NCBI GenBank assembly: GCA_029266795.1
Contig: JAQSWE010000117.1
Location: 1-7,533, forward strand
Direction of reading: 5' to 3'
From: Alphaproteobacteria bacterium
Lineage (GTDB): Bacteria; Pseudomonadota; Alphaproteobacteria; Micavibrionales; UBA2020
Length of the DNA stretch: 7,533 nt
Shown piece by piece: positions 5,555 to 7,533 of the stretch. The notes beneath the pieces are model-generated. The model saw nothing but the letters and a program-made list of their open reading frames with translations, was not told the origin of the DNA and did no database searches. A program made the translations under genes and the position numbers. Each line of letters begins with the position of its first letter. Positions within the stretch are counted from its first letter, which is position 1.

Positions 5555-5623
5555 CTTCCGTTCAATGATTTAACGTAACATTTGGATGGCCGGAATCCTT
5601 TATGCTCATAATGACTATAAAAG

Positions 5624-5652
5624 TTGACATATCCCATAATTTCTATTAATAT
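5624..5652 (+). promoter_or_regulatory. Promoter of the metallopeptidase gene
   Basis: -35 TTGACA (5624-5629, consensus), 17-base spacer, -10 TAATAT (5647-5652), a near-consensus sigma70 promoter with a predicted start near 5659. The TTG of the -35 box is in frame with the downstream gene and could be mistaken for an alternative start codon. Being upstream of the transcript start, it cannot be one. Confidence 0.8.
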
Positions 5653-5686
5653 TTCCTTAACCAATAACATAGGGAGCCGAGACACA

Positions 5687-6907
5687 ATGACTGGGGATCA
5701 TAAACACGGTTTATTTGCAGGCCACAATCATGGTGGTCACGGTTACGGCTATCGGGATGACAGATACGGCAATCCGTATGGCGACCGTTATGAGCGCCCT
5801 GTGCGCCAGCGCCCGCCCCTGCCCTATGAAGGTTCGCTGAAAGAGGTGTTCAACGCCGCCGTCAAGGAAGCGGTGGTGCATTATCCCGAACTGAAGGGCA
5901 CGTTCCTTTTCGTCAACGCCGGCGAAATGACGATGAACCACGACCTCGACCCCCGCAAAACAGCGCTGCGCAGCGAGGAAGATATCCAGCGATTTGCAAC
6001 GCAAATGGTGCGCGAGGCGCAAGGCGGCTCCGCATTCGCGACGAAGATCGAACAAGCCGGCCTGCATGTGATGACCTTCAACCCGCTGCCCTTCCGCCTG
6101 TTCACGACCAAAGACCAGCCGTACGAGATGGAAGCGATGGCGACGTTCTATCACGAACTGGGCCACCTGGTCGCACCCGGCGCTTTTGGATCCCCGACGG
6201 AAGGCCTCGCCGAAAACGTGGCGGACGTCTTCGCAATCCTGCGCCACATCCAGAAATACGGCGACGACAGCAAGGCGATTGAAATGGGCAGCTGGGCGCG
6301 CGCATGGCGCTTCGTGCTCGAAGGCCAGGGCGACCACTTCACCACCCTCTCCATCGACGCGATGCCGAAACTGCTGGAAAAGCTGGACGTGCAGGCGCTG
6401 ACGCCCGCCGAAACCGCCGCGCTGTCTGCGCGCGTCGCACTGCAAAACACGCCGCATATCGAAGTGATGGCGACCGTCGCCCACAACTTCCGCGCCGTCA
6501 AACGCACGATTGCGCAGACGGGCGATGTGGAAGAAGGCCTGAAGGCGCTTGCGGAAATCACGCTCGGTGACGACCACGCGAAACGCGAGACCTATTTCAC
6601 TTTCCGCATCGGCTCATCCGCGTTGCAGCGCTTCCTCGATGGCAAGGTGGGTTTTGACGCGGAGACGCAGAAAATGCTGTTCGGCAAGCAGATCTGGCGC
6701 GACACCTCGCCCATCAAGCTGGAAGGCCGCTATTGGGATGACGTGCGCGACCGCATGGCGGAACGCCGCGCGCAGCTCGACAAGGAAGGCGTGCTGCTCG
6801 GCATGCCGCACCTGAAAGAGCCCCGTGCGCCGAAAGCGTCGAACAGCAACGACGCCCCGCCCCCGCCCAAGAAAAGCGGCGGCTGGAGCCTGTTCGGCAA
6901 CAACTAA
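5687..6907 (+). CDS. Predicted zinc metallopeptidase (HExxH, gluzincin-like) with His-rich N-terminus
   Basis: A 406 aa protein of no family I can name. The key motif is HELGH (156-160) followed 16 residues after its last His by ENVAD (Glu176, Asp180). HExxH plus a downstream Glu in an ExxxD setting is the zinc-binding pattern of gluzincins: His156, His160 and Glu176 as ligands, Glu157 as catalytic base. The N-terminal tail (1-35) is low complexity, rich in His, Gly, Tyr and Asp, with five His between residues 5 and 18, and may bind metal. The C-terminus is Pro/Lys-rich (about 379-396) and ends GGWSLFGNN. No signal peptide or membrane segment is present, so it is probably cytoplasmic. The start is placed at ATG 5687-5689, with AGGGAG (5671-5676) ten bases upstream; the in-frame TTG at 5624 lies in the promoter. 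It is transcribed alone, divergent from the leucine operon, and ends at a strong terminator. The substrate is unknown. Confidence 0.9.
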   Translation: MTGDHKHGLFAGHNHGGHGYGYRDDRYGNPYGDRYERPVRQRPPLPYEGSLKEVFNAAVKEAVVHYPELKGTFLFVNAGEMTMNHDLDPRKTALRSEEDIQRFATQMVREAQGGSAFATKIEQAGLHVMTFNPLPFRLFTTKDQPYEMEAMATFYHELGHLVAPGAFGSPTEGLAENVADVFAILRHIQKYGDDSKAIEMGSWARAWRFVLEGQGDHFTTLSIDAMPKLLEKLDVQALTPAETAALSARVALQNTPHIEVMATVAHNFRAVKRTIAQTGDVEEGLKALAEITLGDDHAKRETYFTFRIGSSALQRFLDGKVGFDAETQKMLFGKQIWRDTSPIKLEGRYWDDVRDRMAERRAQLDKEGVLLGMPHLKEPRAPKASNSNDAPPPPKKSGGWSLFGNN

Positions 6908-6917
6908 ATAACGCTAC

Positions 6918-6957
6918 AAAAAAGCCCCGCCCGGGATTTCCCGCGGCGGGGCTTTTT
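6918..6957. terminator. Bidirectional intrinsic terminator
   Basis: GCCCCGCC (6924-6931) pairs with GGCGGGGC (6945-6952). Inside, CGGG (6932-6935) pairs with CCCG (6940-6943) around an ATTT loop, with one bulged base (6944). An A-run before the stem (6918-6923) and a T-run after it (6953-6957) give a U-tail in both directions. It ends the + strand peptidase gene (stop at 6905-6907) and the - strand dehydrogenase gene (stop at 6970-6972). Confidence 0.93.
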
Positions 6958-6969
6958 CTTTGTTCGATA

Positions 6970-7533
6970 TTATTTTGCCGGTGCGACGCGCCAGATGATA
7001 TTCCCCACATCATCCGCCACCAGCAGCGCGCCCTTGCCGTCGGTTTCGACGCCGACGGGGCGGCCTAGGGCATTGCCTTCACCGTCAAGGAAGCCGGTCA
7101 GGAAATCCTGCGGCATGCCGTCGGGCTTGCCATCCTTGAAGGGGATATAAACGACCTTGTAGCCGCTCGGCACGCTGCGGTTCCACGAGCCGTGCTGGCC
7201 GATGAAAACCCCGCCCTTATATTGTGCGGGCAGCAGGTCTGCGGTGTAGAAGGTCAACCCCAGCGATGCTGTATGCCCGCCGAGCGCGTAATCCGGCACG
7301 ATGGCTTTTGCGACCAGTGCGGGATTTTGCGGCTTAACCCGCTCGTCGACATTCTGTCCGAAATAGCTGTAGGGCCAGCCGTAGAAACCTCCCTGCTTCA
7401 CCGATGTCATATAATCGGGCACAAGATCATCGCCCAGCTCGTCGCGCTCGTTTACCGCCGTCCACAGCGTGTCGGTGCCGGGCTGCCAGTCCATGCCGAC
7501 AGGGTTGCGAAGACCGCTCGCGAAAACTTCCGT
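6970..7533 (-). CDS. PQQ-dependent sugar dehydrogenase (glucose/sorbosone type), C-terminal part
   Basis: The reading frame is open to the right edge of the window, so the N-terminal part is missing; 187 residues are visible. The sequence shows the hallmarks of soluble PQQ-dependent beta-propeller dehydrogenases of the glucose/L-sorbosone dehydrogenase family. The first visible residues include ASGLRNPVG, whose Arg-Asn pair contacts PQQ in soluble glucose dehydrogenase. Then come NERDELGDDLVPDY, GGFYGWPYSYFG and GQHGSWNRS, and finally the last propeller strand GALLVADDVGNIIWRV. Such enzymes oxidise aldoses or related aldehydes, normally in the periplasm, passing electrons to the respiratory chain; the signal peptide would lie outside the window. 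The exact substrate cannot be told from this part. It converges on the peptidase gene and shares its terminator. Confidence 0.9.
   Translation of the reverse strand, partial: TEVFASGLRNPVGMDWQPGTDTLWTAVNERDELGDDLVPDYMTSVKQGGFYGWPYSYFGQNVDERVKPQNPALVAKAIVPDYALGGHTASLGLTFYTADLLPAQYKGGVFIGQHGSWNRSVPSGYKVVYIPFKDGKPDGMPQDFLTGFLDGEGNALGRPVGVETDGKGALLVADDVGNIIWRVAPAK

Noticed and set aside
5624..5686. N-terminal extension of the peptidase from an in-frame TTG
   Set aside because: The TTG is part of the consensus -35 box and lies upstream of the predicted transcript start. ATG 5687 has a ribosome binding site.
5711..6577. Long - strand open frame opposite the metallopeptidase gene
   Set aside because: Antisense shadow of the peptidase. 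The translation is rich in Arg, His, Phe and Val with no motif, and no promoter or ribosome binding site was found.

Overview
The window looks like chromosomal DNA of an alphaproteobacterium. The left edge holds the 5' third of a 16S rRNA gene on the - strand, with alphaproteobacterial signature stretches (the shortened V1 helix and a GGACAATGGGCGCAAG-type segment). The protein genes are GC-rich and the catabolic genes are of a type common in that class. The order cannot be fixed from this much 16S.

Layout. (1) Positions 1-961 (- strand): the 16S 5' end, preceded by about 600 bases of rRNA-operon control DNA. I read three tandem sigma70-like promoters here. A palindrome fills the spacer of the one nearest the 16S, and the pre-16S leader can fold into a compact multi-helix domain (403-523). 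(2) Positions 962-1677 (- strand): three consecutive small genes for 68, 76 and 84 aa proteins that are diverged paralogues of one another, with their own promoter (1708-1736). I do not recognise the family. (3) Positions 1756-5496 (- strand): a tightly packed operon. It runs, in transcription order, a 66 aa CxxCxxC protein, the biotin-carrying alpha subunit of 3-methylcrotonyl-CoA carboxylase (liuD), a 205 aa single-pass membrane protein of unknown function, and HMG-CoA lyase (liuE). LiuD and LiuE act in leucine/isovalerate breakdown: carboxylation of 3-methylcrotonyl-CoA, then cleavage of HMG-CoA to acetyl-CoA and acetoacetate. The carboxylase beta subunit, isovaleryl-CoA dehydrogenase and methylglutaconyl-CoA hydratase are not in the window. 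(4) Positions 5624-6907 (+ strand): a divergent gene with a near-consensus promoter encoding a 406 aa predicted zinc metallopeptidase (HELGH plus a downstream ENVAD motif) with a His/Gly/Tyr-rich N-terminus. (5) Positions 6918-6957: a strong hairpin terminator that serves both convergent genes. (6) Positions 6970-7533 (- strand): the C-terminal part of a PQQ-dependent sugar dehydrogenase of the glucose/sorbosone type, cut by the window edge.

No insertion sequence, tRNA, CRISPR array or phage gene is visible. The least explained material is the small paralogue array next to the rRNA promoters, the leader RNA domain, the two unknown proteins inside the leucine operon, and the peptidase.
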